From an uncultured Lachnospiraceae bacterium (GTDB lineage: Bacteria; Bacillota; Clostridia; Lachnospirales; Lachnospiraceae), in contig CACZBD010000006.1 of assembly GCA_902779305.1 (NCBI GenBank), forward strand, positions 1 through 64,000: 64,000 bases of DNA. The letters are read 5' to 3'. This document shows, piece after piece, positions 17,417 to 27,709 of the stretch. Both the position numbers and the translations under genes were made by a program. Numbering within the stretch: the first letter of the stretch is position 1; every line of letters begins with the position of its first letter. The notes under the pieces are model-generated. The model made no database searches. It saw nothing but the letters and a program-made list of their open reading frames with translations, and had not been told where the DNA came from.

Positions 17417-19513
17417 TTAAGCGTCAGCGTTCTCGTCAGCAAGCTGGCTCTGCCTTGCGGCAACTTCCTTCTCCTGAACATCCGAAGGAGCCTGCTCATA
17501 GCGGACGAATTCATATTCGTATTCGCCTCTGCCGCCCGTCATTGAACGGAGAACCGTGCAGTACCCGTACAGTCCTGTCATCGGAAGTTCCGCTTCCACA
17601 ACAGTCTTGCCGTTACCTGCGGGATTCATGCCAAGCACTCTGCCGCGGCGTTTATTCAGATCGCCCATGACATCACCGGTAAAGGAATCGGGAACGGTAA
17701 CTTTTAAGGATGCGATCGGCTCCAAAAGAACCGGACCTGCTTCCATAAAGCCCTTCTTGAAGGCCTGGATCGTCGCCATCTTGAAGGCCTGCTCCGAAGA
17801 GTCAACCGGATGGTAGGATCCATCGTAAAGGATCGCTTTGACGCCGACAACCGGATATGCGGCCAAAGGCCCTTTCACAACGGATTCCACAAGACCTTTT
17901 TCGACTGCCGGGAAGTAATTCTTCGGAACGGCGCCGCCGACAACGATCTGTTCGAATTCGTATGCTTTATCCATGGTTCCAAGCGGCTCAAATTTCATCT
18001 TGACATGACCGTACTGGCCGTGACCGCCGGACTGCTTCTTGTATTTGTATTCCACATCGGAATTCTTCTTGATCGTCTCGCGGAATGCAACCTTGGGCTC
18101 TACAAGCTCGATCTCGACTTTGTAAACATTCTGCAACTTGCTGGCAACGATCTCTAAATGCTGATCGCCCATGCCGTACAACAGCGTCTGTCTGTTTTCG
18201 GCATCATTGACATTCTGCAGGGTCTGGTCTTCTTCCATCATCTTGGCAAGCGCGCCGGAAACCTTATCGATATCGCCTTTATTCTTGGCTTTATAACGCA
18301 TGCAGGTGTAAGGCTTGCTCAGATCCGTCTTCGGGAACATGATCGGATTGGCCTTTGTGGAAAGGGTATCGCCCGTCTTGGTGCTGGTCAGTTTCGGGAT
18401 CGCACCGATATCACCGGCATGCAGTTCGCTGACTTCGATGGGCTTGTTGCCGCGGAGGATGTACAGCTTGGAGATCTTCTCCTCTGTGTCCTTGTCATAG
18501 TTGAACAGCACATCATCGGATTTCAGAACACCCGAGCAGACCTTGATCAGGGAATATTTACCGATGAACGGATCCACGATGGTCTTCCATACGAATGCAG
18601 ACTTGGGTTTGCTGAAATCATAATCCGCTTCGAAGATCTCGCTGGTCTTCTGGTTGACACCTGCGATCTTACGGTCTTCGGGGCTCTGGAAATATTTGAT
18701 GATATCGTCTAACAGTGTGTAAACACCCTGACATAAGATGCTCGAGCCCATGGTCACGGGAACGATGGAGCCGTCATTGATGTTGGTGCGCAACGCGGAT
18801 CTGATCTCTGCTTCCGAGAATGTCTCGCCGCCGAAATAACGCTCCATAAAGTCTTCGCTGGTCTCCGCAACGGCTTCCATCAGGGACTCTTTGTATTTAG
18901 CCAGATATTCCTGAGAATAATCGGGAACCGGGCATTCTTCCACTTTGCCGTCCTTGGTCCAGCGGTTACCTGTCTCGCTGACCACATTGACATAGCCGAC
19001 AAACTTCTCATCTTCTCTGATCGGCAGATGGAACGGTGCGATCTTCTTGCCGTATCTGCTCTCAAGGTCTTCCACTACCTGCCTGTAACTTGCGTTGTCC
19101 ACGTCCATATCGGTTACAAAGAACATACGCGGCAGTTTGTATTTCTCGCACAGATCCCATGCTTTCTCCGTGCCGACTTCCACACCGGCCTTACCGGATA
19201 CAACGATCACGGCGCCTGCAGCAGCGGATGCGGCTTCTTCCACTTCTCCGATAAAATCAAAGTAACCCGGGGTATCGAGTACATTGATCTTGCAGCCTTC
19301 CCACTCGATCGGCACTACGGAAGTGGAAATGGAGAACTGCCTCTTCTGCTCCTCTTTATCGTAATCGCTGATGGTGTTTCCGTCACTGATCTTGCCCATA
19401 CGTGTCGTAACACCGGAAAGATACGCCATAGCCTCCGTCAACGTCGACTTCCCACAGCCTCCGTGCCCAAGGAGCACTACATTGCGGATCTTTTCACTTG
19501 TGTAAACATTCAT
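17417..19513 (-). CDS. Elongation factor G-like GTPase (EF-G2 type)
   Basis: A 698-residue translational GTPase with the five-domain EF-G layout. The P-loop is GHGGCGKST (residues 16-24) instead of the AHIDAGKTT of canonical EF-G. G3 is DTPG at 80-83, and the G4 position reads TDMD (134-137) in place of NKMD. These features place it with the EF-G-like/EF-G2 paralogues, whose role in translocation or stress is not well defined. It is not in an operon with rpsL, rpsG or tuf, as the main fusA normally is. The start has GGAGGAACTGAAC. It stands alone between its own terminator and a divergent promoter for aroA. Altered guanine specificity is a possibility, not a certainty. Confidence 0.9.
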   Translation of the reverse strand: MNVYTSEKIRNVVLLGHGGCGKSTLTEAMAYLSGVTTRMGKISDGNTISDYDKEEQKRQFSISTSVVPIEWEGCKINVLDTPGYFDFIGEVEEAASAAAGAVIVVSGKAGVEVGTEKAWDLCEKYKLPRMFFVTDMDVDNASYRQVVEDLESRYGKKIAPFHLPIREDEKFVGYVNVVSETGNRWTKDGKVEECPVPDYSQEYLAKYKESLMEAVAETSEDFMERYFGGETFSEAEIRSALRTNINDGSIVPVTMGSSILCQGVYTLLDDIIKYFQSPEDRKIAGVNQKTSEIFEADYDFSKPKSAFVWKTIVDPFIGKYSLIKVCSGVLKSDDVLFNYDKDTEEKISKLYILRGNKPIEVSELHAGDIGAIPKLTSTKTGDTLSTKANPIMFPKTDLSKPYTCMRYKAKNKGDIDKVSGALAKMMEEDQTLQNVNDAENRQTLLYGMGDQHLEIVASKLQNVYKVEIELVEPKVAFRETIKKNSDVEYKYKKQSGGHGQYGHVKMKFEPLGTMDKAYEFEQIVVGGAVPKNYFPAVEKGLVESVVKGPLAAYPVVGVKAILYDGSYHPVDSSEQAFKMATIQAFKKGFMEAGPVLLEPIASLKVTVPDSFTGDVMGDLNKRRGRVLGMNPAGNGKTVVEAELPMTGLYGYCTVLRSMTGGRGEYEYEFVRYEQAPSDVQEKEVAARQSQLADENADA

Positions 19514-19581
19514 GTTCAGTTCCTCCGGTTGAATTTTTATATGTTGATATTGTAATAAAAATATGATTTCTTTGCAATAGA

Positions 19582-19587
19582 ATTATA
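19582..19587 (-). promoter_or_regulatory. Candidate -10 element of the EF-G-like gene
   Basis: A perfect TATAAT on the minus strand lies 69 bases before the EF-G-like start, in an AT-rich leader. No convincing -35 was found at 16-18 bases upstream, so this is a partial promoter call. Confidence 0.35.
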
Positions 19588-19643
19588 CAAATATCACAAA
19601 AAATTCAGCACTTTACCATGCTACCAAAACGCCGTAATAAAGA

Positions 19644-19672
19644 TTGACTTTCACAGATAAATCCGCTATAAT
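19644..19672 (+). promoter_or_regulatory. Promoter of aroA
   Basis: TTGACT (19644-19649), a 17-base spacer and TATAAT (19667-19672) make a near-consensus sigma-A promoter. Transcription should begin near 19680, which rules out start codons upstream of it and supports the ATG at 19707. Confidence 0.88.
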
Positions 19673-19706
19673 CGTTTGGTCACTGATTTGGAGAAGGTAC
19701 GACATT

Positions 19707-20990
19707 ATGTCTGTTTTTATAGAAAAAACCGATACTCTTCGGGGTGAGGTGAATATCCCGGGGGACAAGTCCGTCTCCCACCGCGCGCTGATCTTAGGCG
19801 CACTGGCTGAGGGAGACACCAGACTTCATCATTTCCTCAAAGCGCAGGACTGTATCGACACCATCAAATGTCTGCAGGTCCTGGGTATTTCCATTGAAGA
19901 AGACGAACAGGATATCATTGTGCACGGAAAAGGCTTATACGGGCTTTCCGAACCCGGCCGTGTTCTGGATGTAGGGAACAGCGGCACCACGCTCCGCCTT
20001 TTCCCGGGCATTCTTGCAGCACAGAACTTTGTATCCGAGATCAGCGGCGACAATTCGCTCTTAAGGCGTCCCGTGGATCAGTTCCTTGCGCCCGTAATGG
20101 AAATGGGTGCCATTATCTCTTTCAAACAGGACAATAACTGTCCGCCGCTTGTCATTCTTCCATCCGATATACATGGCATTTTTTATGACAGTCCGATCGC
20201 TTCCGCACAGGTGAAATCCTCCATCCTGTTCACTGCGCTATATGCGGATTCTCCGACGACGATCATTGAACCATATCAGTCCAGGAATCACACGGAGTTG
20301 TTATTGGAAGCATTCGGCGCGCATCTTGACTGTACGCCGCTCAGCATCGTTATAAAACCTGCCGGACAGTTGACAGGATGCGAACTGACCGTTCCCGGAG
20401 ACATCTCTTCCGCCGCTTATTTTATCACGGCAGCGCTGATCACAAAGGATTCGAAGATCACGCTTCGCGGCGTCGGCATGAATCCGACCAGGAACGGCTT
20501 TATCGATGTGATCCTGTCGATGGGCGCGGATGTGGAGATCTTAAATGTCAAAAGCGGCTTGGAACCCACCGCAGACCTTATTGTGACCTCTTCTTCCCTG
20601 CACGGCGTTACTCTTTCCGGGGAGATCATTCCGAGAACACTCGACGAGATCCCGATCCTGATGGTATTATCCTGCTTTGCGGAAGGAATCACTGTGATCA
20701 GGGATAACGGCGAACTTCGTCTGAAGGAAAGCAGCCGGATCGACGTGACTGCTGAAAACTTAAGAAAAATGGGTGCAAATATAACCGCCACCGGTGACAG
20801 TATCGTCATCGAAGGCGGTCATCCTCTGCATGGTGCGATCATCGGCACCAAATATGATCACAGGGTCGCAATGTCCTTTGCGATCGCTGCACTCGGCGCG
20901 ACAGGCAAAACAGAACTCATCGGCTCCGAGTGTGTCAACATTTCCTATCCCGGCTTCTATGATACCTTAAAGAGCCTGTTTCCGGCCTGA
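19707..20990 (+). CDS. aroA: 3-phosphoshikimate 1-carboxyvinyltransferase (EPSP synthase)
   Basis: Transfers the enolpyruvyl group of PEP to shikimate-3-phosphate, the sixth shikimate-pathway step. The product is 427 residues, normal for the family. The N-terminal PGDKSVSHRALILGALAEG motif, LDVGNSGTTLRL, and the late RIKESSR-like LKESSRIDVTAENLR and DHRVAMSFA signatures are all present. The start at 19707 has GGAGAAGG nine bases upstream and lies downstream of the predicted transcription start. It is an isolated plus-strand gene, diverging from the EF-G-like gene and converging on gpmI with a 14-base gap. No other shikimate genes are present in the window. Confidence 0.96.
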   Translation: MSVFIEKTDTLRGEVNIPGDKSVSHRALILGALAEGDTRLHHFLKAQDCIDTIKCLQVLGISIEEDEQDIIVHGKGLYGLSEPGRVLDVGNSGTTLRLFPGILAAQNFVSEISGDNSLLRRPVDQFLAPVMEMGAIISFKQDNNCPPLVILPSDIHGIFYDSPIASAQVKSSILFTALYADSPTTIIEPYQSRNHTELLLEAFGAHLDCTPLSIVIKPAGQLTGCELTVPGDISSAAYFITAALITKDSKITLRGVGMNPTRNGFIDVILSMGADVEILNVKSGLEPTADLIVTSSSLHGVTLSGEIIPRTLDEIPILMVLSCFAEGITVIRDNGELRLKESSRIDVTAENLRKMGANITATGDSIVIEGGHPLHGAIIGTKYDHRVAMSFAIAALGATGKTELIGSECVNISYPGFYDTLKSLFPA

Positions 20991-21004
20991 CCCTGTTCTT
21001 GCAT

Positions 21005-22570
21005 TCACTGCGTTTTTGGCATCAGCAGTGATTTTCCCGTCATTTCCGAAGGCTTCTGCATATGCATCGTTTCGATCAGCGTCGGAATGATATCCGCAAG
21101 ACAGCCGCCCTCGCGAAGCATATACCCCGGTTCATAATTAACCAGACAGACAGGCACCGGATTGGAAGTATTGGCCATATAAGGCTGTCCGTCTTCCGTA
21201 AGAAGCTGTTCCGCATTGCCGTGGTCGGAACAGATCAGAAGCACCCCGTTCTTTTCCATGATCACCGAAAGCGCTCTTTTGACACATTCATCAAGCACTT
21301 CCATCGCTTTCTGCGTACCGGCTTCGATCCCGGTGTGTCCCAGCATATCCGCATTTGCATAATTGATCATGATCACGTCATACCGGTCCGTTTTGATCGC
21401 GCGGATCAGCTGGTCCGTCAGTTCGTACGCGTTCATTTCGGGTTTCAGATCGTATGTGGCGACTTTGGATGATTTTAAAATGATCCAGTCTTCCGTGTCA
21501 TTGATCTCTTCCGGCCCGCCGTTGAAAAAATAAGTCGTTTGGGCATATTTCTCGCTTTCGGCGATCCTTAGGAATTTCAGCCCGTTATTGGACAGCCATT
21601 CCGGAAACGTGTTGGGCAGCGCCGTCTTTTCAAACGCAACCGCCTTGTTCTCGATATGCGGATCATAATCCGAAAAGCAGGCAAAAAACACATCAGGCTG
21701 TTTTTCCCGCTTAAAGAACCGGTAATCGTCGTCACAAAAAGCGTGTGTCAGTTCTCTGGCCCTGTCAGCGCGGAAATTATAAAAGATCACGGCATCATCA
21801 TCATCAATGGTCCCTACCGGTACACCACCGTTTACGATCACGGTAGGTCTGATGAATTCGTCCGATTCTCCGCGCTCATAGGCCATGCGGATCGCATCAT
21901 CGGCATTTGCAGCCTTCATCCCCTCTCCTTTCGTAAGGATGGCATAAGACTGTTTGAGCCTGTCATAGTTATTGTCACGGTCCATGGCATAATACCTGCC
22001 ATGCACGGATGCGATCTCTCCGATCCCGAGTTCACGCATTTTGTTCTGCAGCCGGTAGATATAATCCTTGGCAGACATCGGGGCGACATCCCGTCCGTCC
22101 ATAAAACAATGGATATAAACATGTTTCGGCTCGTTCTGCTTGATCATCGAAAGCAGCGCAAAAAGATGCGAAATATGCGAATGGATCCCGCCATCCGACA
22201 AAAGTCCCATCAGATGCAGGTTCGAATCCTTATGTTTACAATGCGCGATCGCTTCCTGCAGCACTTCATTCGTAAAGAAAGAACCGTCCTGGATCTCCTT
22301 GTTGATCCTTGTCAGTTCCTGATAAACGATCCTTCCCGCGCCGATATTCATATGTCCGGTCTCGGAATTCCCGATCTGGCCGTTGGGAAGTCCGACCGCC
22401 ATACCGCTTGATAAACATCTTGCAAACGGATACTCTTTCCTAAGAGAATCCAGAGTCGGTGTTTTCGCATTTCTTACGGCATTTCCCGCCCGTTCCGATC
22501 TGATCCCGACACCGTCAAGGATCATCAGGACCGTCGGTTTCCTAGAAATTGCCGCACTGTCCATTTTCAT
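21005..22570 (-). CDS. gpmI: 2,3-bisphosphoglycerate-independent phosphoglycerate mutase
   Basis: Interconverts 3- and 2-phosphoglycerate in glycolysis using two metal ions and a phosphoserine intermediate. The 521 residues include the metal Asp19 in LMILDGVG, the catalytic Ser69 in GNSETGHMNIGAGR, and the phosphatase-fold metal motif ICSDHGNAE near the C-terminus. Length and motifs match the family. GGGG lies three bases before the ATG at 22570 and nine before the ATG at 22564, so either start is possible. It converges on aroA, and its upstream neighbour, the PilZ gene, ends in its own terminator. Other glycolytic genes are not in the window. Confidence 0.96.
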   Translation of the reverse strand: MKMDSAAISRKPTVLMILDGVGIRSERAGNAVRNAKTPTLDSLRKEYPFARCLSSGMAVGLPNGQIGNSETGHMNIGAGRIVYQELTRINKEIQDGSFFTNEVLQEAIAHCKHKDSNLHLMGLLSDGGIHSHISHLFALLSMIKQNEPKHVYIHCFMDGRDVAPMSAKDYIYRLQNKMRELGIGEIASVHGRYYAMDRDNNYDRLKQSYAILTKGEGMKAANADDAIRMAYERGESDEFIRPTVIVNGGVPVGTIDDDDAVIFYNFRADRARELTHAFCDDDYRFFKREKQPDVFFACFSDYDPHIENKAVAFEKTALPNTFPEWLSNNGLKFLRIAESEKYAQTTYFFNGGPEEINDTEDWIILKSSKVATYDLKPEMNAYELTDQLIRAIKTDRYDVIMINYANADMLGHTGIEAGTQKAMEVLDECVKRALSVIMEKNGVLLICSDHGNAEQLLTEDGQPYMANTSNPVPVCLVNYEPGYMLREGGCLADIIPTLIETMHMQKPSEMTGKSLLMPKTQ

Positions 22571-22601
22571 TCACCCCATTACAGAAAAATCATAAAGTAA
22601 G

Positions 22602-22622
22602 GCCGGCTTAAATCAAGCCGGC
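22602..22622 (-). terminator. Terminator hairpin overlapping the PilZ stop codon
   Basis: An 8-bp GC-rich stem (GCCGGCTT with AAGCCGGC) and a 5-base loop span the final codons and stop of the PilZ gene. The downstream tract is only moderately T-rich, so termination may be partial and gpmI could receive readthrough. Confidence 0.6.
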
Positions 22623-22955
22623 TTTCTTTGCTTCATCAAACATATCGTAGATCGCGATCTTGTTGGAGTCCTGTTCGGTCATCCCCACAAAAGTCGCCCC
22701 GTAAACATTGTCATCCCCGCTGTTGTCAAACCGGATGATATTTAAAAATGTATGAATGACTTCTTTTGTCCAGATCGTCAGTTCCGCTTCATACACCGAA
22801 TTGATCTCAAGAACCTGCGGACATTTGAATCCGATGCCGTTTGTGGACAGGTCAACGATATCCACCGGGATCAGATCATGCTTTCCGCTGTCGATCCTGT
22901 TCATGACCAGATGCGCATCCAGCACCAGACGTTTTGCTTTTCTCTTTTCAGCCAT
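22608..22955 (-). CDS. Single-domain PilZ protein
   Basis: A 115-residue cytoplasmic protein consisting of a PilZ domain, the common receptor module for cyclic di-GMP. Both parts of the binding signature are present: RxxxR at Arg5/Arg9 (RKAKR) and DxSxxG at Asp35/Ser37/Gly40 (DLSTNG). It therefore has the residues expected for binding the second messenger, though no output domain is attached and its partner is unknown. The start has GGGAGGGTAGATA. It is a single gene with a possible promoter just upstream (TTGTAT, 17 bases, TATGAT) and a terminator at its end. An HD-GYP protein that could degrade the messenger is encoded at about 58 kb. Confidence 0.88.
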   Translation of the reverse strand: MAEKRKAKRLVLDAHLVMNRIDSGKHDLIPVDIVDLSTNGIGFKCPQVLEINSVYEAELTIWTKEVIHTFLNIIRFDNSGDDNVYGATFVGMTEQDSNKIAIYDMFDEAKKAGLI

Positions 22956-23068
22956 TATCTACCCTCCCAATTTTAACCCGCCTTGATCCATAGCAGAAAC
23001 GGTATAAACGGGTCATCCTTTACGATATTTTAATCATATATGATTTTCACTGCAGATACAAGGTAAAT

Positions 23069-24106
23069 TTAGAAGTCCCGGTCCGTAATAAAGCAGGCAT
23101 CCCCGAACGAAAAGAATCTGTAACGTTCCTGTATAGCATGTTCATAAGCCTGAAGGATGTGTTCTCTTCCCGCAAGCGCCGAGACCAGCATCAAAAGCGT
23201 TGACTGCGGCAGATGGAAATTCGTCAGCAGACAGTCCGTAACCTTAAATCGGTAGCCCGGGTAGATAAAGATATCCGTTTCCCCGCTGTCAGGTCTCATG
23301 TGTCCGTTCTCATCCGCCACGCTTTCGATGGTCCGAAGGCTTGTGGTGCCGACACAGATCACCCTTTTACCGTCCGCTTTTGCGGCATTGATCGTATCCG
23401 CCGCTTCCTTTGTGACCTGATAGATCTCCGAATGCATATGATGTTCCCTGACATCATCCACCTTCACCGGCCGGAACGTTCCGAGACCCACATGCAAAGT
23501 CACATAAGCAAGCCGGATCCCCGATGCCTCTAATCTGTTCAGAAATTCCTTCGTAAAATGCAGCCCGGCCGTCGGTGCGGCAGCGCTTCCGTCAAATTTC
23601 GCATATACCGTCTGGTACCGGTTCTTATCCTGCAGTTCGTGCGTGATATAAGGCGGCAGCGGCATCTGTCCGAGCTGATCGAGCACCTCTTCAAAGATCC
23701 CGTCATAGGAAAATCGCACAAGCCTGTTGCCATCCTCCACGGTCTCTTCGATCGTCGCCTTTAACAGTCCGTCCCCAAAGATCACCTTCGTACCCGGTTT
23801 CAGTTTCTTGCCGGGCTTTACGAGAGTTTCCCAGACATCCTTTTCACGCCTTTTAAGCAGAAACACTTCCGCTTTTGCGCCGGTATCCTCTTTCACGCCG
23901 AGAAGCCTTGCCGGGATCACACGCGTATCATTGAGCACCAGACAGTCACCGGGTTCCAGATACCGTTCCAGGTCCAGAAACGTATGATCTTCCGTCTTCC
24001 CGCTGAATCTGTTGATCAGAAGAAGCCTGGATGCGCTTCTGTCCGTAAGCGGATCCTGCGCGATCAGTTCCTTAGGAAGATCAAAGTTGTAATCCGAAGT
24101 CTTCAA
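23069..24106 (-). CDS. queA: tRNA preQ1(34) S-adenosylmethionine ribosyltransferase-isomerase
   Basis: Transfers and isomerises the ribosyl moiety of SAM to preQ1-modified tRNA, giving epoxyqueuosine at wobble position 34. The protein is about 345 residues and begins [11 protein letters not shown], the standard QueA start in which the first residue is the initiator. A TTG at 24106 therefore fits best, 10 bases after the pheT stop. An upstream TTG at 24139 would add an 11-residue tail and overlap pheT. Conserved blocks include [20 protein letters not shown] and [13 protein letters not shown]. It is transcribed behind pheS and pheT. tgt and queuosine-precursor genes are absent here. The site before the TTG is weak, which suggests coupling to pheT. 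Confidence 0.94.
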   Translation of the reverse strand: MKTSDYNFDLPKELIAQDPLTDRSASRLLLINRFSGKTEDHTFLDLERYLEPGDCLVLNDTRVIPARLLGVKEDTGAKAEVFLLKRREKDVWETLVKPGKKLKPGTKVIFGDGLLKATIEETVEDGNRLVRFSYDGIFEEVLDQLGQMPLPPYITHELQDKNRYQTVYAKFDGSAAAPTAGLHFTKEFLNRLEASGIRLAYVTLHVGLGTFRPVKVDDVREHHMHSEIYQVTKEAADTINAAKADGKRVICVGTTSLRTIESVADENGHMRPDSGETDIFIYPGYRFKVTDCLLTNFHLPQSTLLMLVSALAGREHILQAYEHAIQERYRFFSFGDACFITDRDF

Positions 24107-24116
24107 TCCGGCTGTC

Positions 24117-26579
24117 TTACTGTCTGAGTTCAATCCCAAGCTGCTCCAATCCGTTTAAGATCTTCTTCATTGCCGCGTTGACATCATTGTCATCGAGCGT
24201 CCTGTCTTTTGCCCGGAAACTGATGGAATACGCAACGGATTTGAATCCTTCCTTGATCTGTTCCCCTTCGTAAAGGTCGAACAGATGATAGTTCTCCAGG
24301 ATTTTTCCGCCCCGCTGTTCGATCATGGCCTCGATCTGGCCCACAAGGACCTCTTTGGGAACGACCATGCTGATGTCGCGGTTTACGGACGGGAACTTGG
24401 CAATGCCTTCATATTTTCTCTCAAAAGTCGCAAACCCTTCCACGGAAGGCATATCCAGAACCGCCACATAGACGCGGCCCTTCATGTCATAATTGTCAAC
24501 AACTTCCGGATGCACTTCTCCGAGGAAGCCGACATTAACTTTATCGTAAACGATATTGGCCTGTCTGCCCGGATGCAGGAACGGATAAACATCTCTTAAG
24601 ACCGCGCTGTTCCTGACGGTGCCCTCAGGTACTTTCCCGGGCGCATAGGTGATCTTATCCTGCATGCCGATGTATGCGAAGAACTCTTCGATCACGCCTT
24701 TCATGGAGTAAAAATCGCCCTCCCCGTAGAAACCGAGCGTAAACTGCATCCTCTCGTCCGGAAGTTCGGTAACGGGAACCTCTTTGGGCAGATAGATGTT
24801 TCCGAGTTCATATAATTTCACGTCTTTGTTTCTGCGGTTATAATTCGTCGCAAGGCTCGTCAGCATGCCGTTTAAGGAGATCGTGCGCATCACGGAAAAA
24901 TCTTCGCCGAGCGGATTCGCGATCGTTACGGTTTTTCGGAGCACGTCATCCTGATCCAGCAAAAGCTTATCAAACATCTTCGGACTTTCAAATGAATAGC
25001 ACATACCCTGTGAAAATCCGCAATATTCGGCGATATCTCTGGCCATCTGCTCGATGCGGAGCTTGAACGGCAGTTTTCCGGTTGTCGCTTCGCCGGTCGG
25101 CAGGGTCTCACCGATCTTGTCATAGCCGTAGAATCTTGCCACTTCTTCCGCAAGGTCCGCAATATTCTCAAGATCCTGTCTGAATGTCGGGATCGTCAGC
25201 ATGCCGGAGGCCTTGTCAAAACGGAGTTCAAGTTTTTCAAAGATTTTAAGCATCTCGCTTTCGGGAAGCTCCAGTCCCAAAAGCGCATTGATCCTGTCGG
25301 CATCCATTTTGATCTGCTTTTCTTCCGGAAGCTTGTCATGGATGTCTATGATCCCGTCAACCACGTCGCCGCAGCCCAGTTCTTCCACGAGCTGGCAGGC
25401 CCTGTTCATTGCAAGCAGCGCATTATGCGGATCCAGACCTTTTTCAAAGATCCCGGAAGCGTCCGTACGAAGTCCCAGCCTCTTGGCGCTCTTTCTGACA
25501 TTTGCGCCGTTAAAAGTCGCGGACTCAAAGACCATGGTCTTCACCTGATCCGTGATCTTGGAATTCTCTCCGCCCATGATCCCGGCGATGCCGATCGCTT
25601 TTTTGGCATCATTGATCATCAGCATATCCTTGTCGAGCTCACGCTCCTGTCCGTCAAGGGTCATGAACTTTTCCCCGTCTTTTGCGCGTTTCACGATGAT
25701 CTGCGCGCCTTCGACCGTATCCAGATCAAACGCATGCATGGGCTGTCCGTATTCTGCCATCACATAGTTCGTGATATCCACCAGATTGTTGATCGGTCTG
25801 ATCCCGCAGGAAGCAAGACGCCTCTGCATCCATTCCGGCGAAGGCGCGATCTTGATGTTCTTAACGACTCTTGCGACATATCTCGAACATAGATCCTTAT
25901 CTTCCACGGAAACTTTCACATAGTGATCTACATCATCGCCGCTGCCTTTGACGTTCACTTTAGGTGCCATAAAAGGCTTGTCAAATGTCGCCGCAGCTTC
26001 TCTTGCGATCCCAAGAACCGAATAGCAGTCCACACGGTTTGATGTGATCTCGTATTCAAATACGGAATCATGAAGTCCCAATACCTCAACGGCATCCGCG
26101 CCCACCTTTGTATCTTCCGGGAAGATATAGATCCCGTTTTCCGGCGCGAGCGGATACATGTCTCTCGAAGATCCGAGTTCCTCGATCGAACACATCATGC
26201 CGAAAGATTCCACGCCGCGGAGTTTTCCGTTGTGGATCTCGATCCCCTCTTCGGGAAGCGGCCCGCCGTCATGTCCGCCGGCCACCTTTCCGCCGTCAAT
26301 TACCACAGGAACCTTATCGCCGACTTTGACATTCGGCGCTCCCGTAACGATCTGCAGCTTTTTGTCGCCCAGATCCACCTGGCAGACGATCAGCTTGTCA
26401 GCATCGGGATGCTTTTCGATCGACAGGATCTGTCCGACATAAATGTCCTTCAGATTCTTATCCATACGTTCAAAGGTTTCCACCTTTGTGCCGGTCATTG
26501 TCATTTTGTCCAGATATTCCTGATCCGTGCAGTCAAGGTCCGGAACATAAGCCTTGATCCATGACATCGAAGTATTCAT
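24117..26579 (-). CDS. pheT: Phenylalanine-tRNA ligase beta subunit
   Basis: The tRNA-binding and editing subunit of the (alpha-beta)2 phenylalanyl-tRNA synthetase. The 820 residues carry an EMAP-like tRNA-binding domain at about 40-150, the B3/B4 editing region at about 210-400 (including [16 protein letters not shown] and [16 protein letters not shown] [13 protein letters not shown]), the B5 domain, a catalytic-like core and the C-terminal anticodon-binding (FDX-ACB) domain ending in [26 protein letters not shown] precedes the start. It follows pheS by 37 bases, the classical pheST order, with queA next. No T-box leader was recognised in front of this pair. Confidence 0.97.
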   Translation of the reverse strand: MNTSMSWIKAYVPDLDCTDQEYLDKMTMTGTKVETFERMDKNLKDIYVGQILSIEKHPDADKLIVCQVDLGDKKLQIVTGAPNVKVGDKVPVVIDGGKVAGGHDGGPLPEEGIEIHNGKLRGVESFGMMCSIEELGSSRDMYPLAPENGIYIFPEDTKVGADAVEVLGLHDSVFEYEITSNRVDCYSVLGIAREAAATFDKPFMAPKVNVKGSGDDVDHYVKVSVEDKDLCSRYVARVVKNIKIAPSPEWMQRRLASCGIRPINNLVDITNYVMAEYGQPMHAFDLDTVEGAQIIVKRAKDGEKFMTLDGQERELDKDMLMINDAKKAIGIAGIMGGENSKITDQVKTMVFESATFNGANVRKSAKRLGLRTDASGIFEKGLDPHNALLAMNRACQLVEELGCGDVVDGIIDIHDKLPEEKQIKMDADRINALLGLELPESEMLKIFEKLELRFDKASGMLTIPTFRQDLENIADLAEEVARFYGYDKIGETLPTGEATTGKLPFKLRIEQMARDIAEYCGFSQGMCYSFESPKMFDKLLLDQDDVLRKTVTIANPLGEDFSVMRTISLNGMLTSLATNYNRRNKDVKLYELGNIYLPKEVPVTELPDERMQFTLGFYGEGDFYSMKGVIEEFFAYIGMQDKITYAPGKVPEGTVRNSAVLRDVYPFLHPGRQANIVYDKVNVGFLGEVHPEVVDNYDMKGRVYVAVLDMPSVEGFATFERKYEGIAKFPSVNRDISMVVPKEVLVGQIEAMIEQRGGKILENYHLFDLYEGEQIKEGFKSVAYSISFRAKDRTLDDNDVNAAMKKILNGLEQLGIELRQ

Positions 26580-26616
26580 ACCAAATCTCCTTGTATTTTA
26601 TTCTGTATTGTTTCAT

Positions 26617-27636
26617 TTAAAACTGCTTCAGGAATCTCACATCATTTTCGTACAGCAGCCGCATATCGTCGATCTCGTACTTCAAAAGCGCGATCCTCTC
26701 GAGCCCTAAGCCGAACGCAAATCCGGAATACTGCTCCGGATCGATCTTGCTCATCCTCAAAACATTCGGATGTACCATGCCGCAGCCTAAGATCTCGATC
26801 CAGCCGGTGCCCTTGCAGAACCGGCAGCCGCTGCCGCCGCATTTGAAGCAGGACACATCGGCTTCCGCCGAAGGTTCCGTAAAATTAAAATGATGCGGTC
26901 TGAAACGGACTTTGGTATCTTCCCCGAACATTTCCTTCGCAAACTCCGCGAGCGTCCCCTTTAAGTCCGCAAACGTGATATGCTTGTCGATCACGAGTCC
27001 CTCGATCTGGTGGAACGAAGGGGAATGCGTCGCATCGACTTCGTCGGAACGGAATACCCTACCGGGCGCGATCATACGGATCGGCAGTTTTCCTTTTTCC
27101 ATCTCATGCACCTGCGTGCCGCTGGTCTGAGTACGCAGAAGGATATCCCCATTGATATAGAAGGTGTCCTGCTCGTCTTTGGCAGGATGATCTGCGGGGA
27201 TGTTCAGCGCTTCAAAATTATAATAATCGGTCTCCACCTCGGGGCCTTCCACAACTTCGTATCCCATGCCGACAAAGATCCGCTCCACCTCTTCCATGAC
27301 GATCGTGTTCGGATGCCTGTGTCCCATCTGCATCTTTTTTGCGGGAAGCGTGACATCGATCACTTCCTTCTTCATGGAGATCTCTCGAAGCTTTCTTTCC
27401 AGATTTACTCTTGCATTTTCAAGCGCATTCTCGATCGCTTCTCTGGTGTCATTGACCATCTGCCCCACTTTGGGACGGTCCTCGGGGGAAACATCCTTCA
27501 TCCCTTTCAGGACTGTTGTCAGCTCACCCTTTTTTCCGAGATAATTGATCCTGACTTCATTCAGTTTGTCGGGCGCATCGGAATTTGCGATCTTTTCAAG
27601 CGCCTCTTCTTTGATCCTTGCCAGTAATTCTTTCAT
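26617..27636 (-). CDS. pheS: Phenylalanine-tRNA ligase alpha subunit
   Basis: The catalytic subunit that charges tRNA-Phe. The 339 residues include an N-terminal coiled-coil arm at about 1-90 and a class II core with motif 2 (FRSDEVDATHSPSFHQIEG) and motif 3 (GFAFGLGLERIALLKYEI). HRHPNTIVMEEVE is also typical. The length is normal. The ATG follows GTAAAGGAGACATTT. It is the first gene of pheST-queA. A hairpin lies immediately upstream of the ribosome binding site, but the T-box sequence GGGUGGNACCGCG was not found. Confidence 0.97.
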   Translation of the reverse strand: MKELLARIKEEALEKIANSDAPDKLNEVRINYLGKKGELTTVLKGMKDVSPEDRPKVGQMVNDTREAIENALENARVNLERKLREISMKKEVIDVTLPAKKMQMGHRHPNTIVMEEVERIFVGMGYEVVEGPEVETDYYNFEALNIPADHPAKDEQDTFYINGDILLRTQTSGTQVHEMEKGKLPIRMIAPGRVFRSDEVDATHSPSFHQIEGLVIDKHITFADLKGTLAEFAKEMFGEDTKVRFRPHHFNFTEPSAEADVSCFKCGGSGCRFCKGTGWIEILGCGMVHPNVLRMSKIDPEQYSGFAFGLGLERIALLKYEIDDMRLLYENDVRFLKQF

Positions 27637-27651
27637 AAATGTCTCCTTTAC

Positions 27652-27685
27652 TTCCCGGCCACAAGCACAAGCGCTCGACCGGGAA
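27652..27685 (-). other. Inverted repeat upstream of pheS
   Basis: A 9-bp stem (TTCCCGGTC with GGCCGGGAA, one G-U pair) encloses a 16-base loop that can form a further short pair. No T-run follows on the minus strand, and the right arm abuts the pheS ribosome binding site. It could modulate pheS translation or end the upstream gene weakly; neither is shown. Confidence 0.4.
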
Positions 27686-27709
27686 ATGATATTAAATCTA
27701 ACTGCATCA

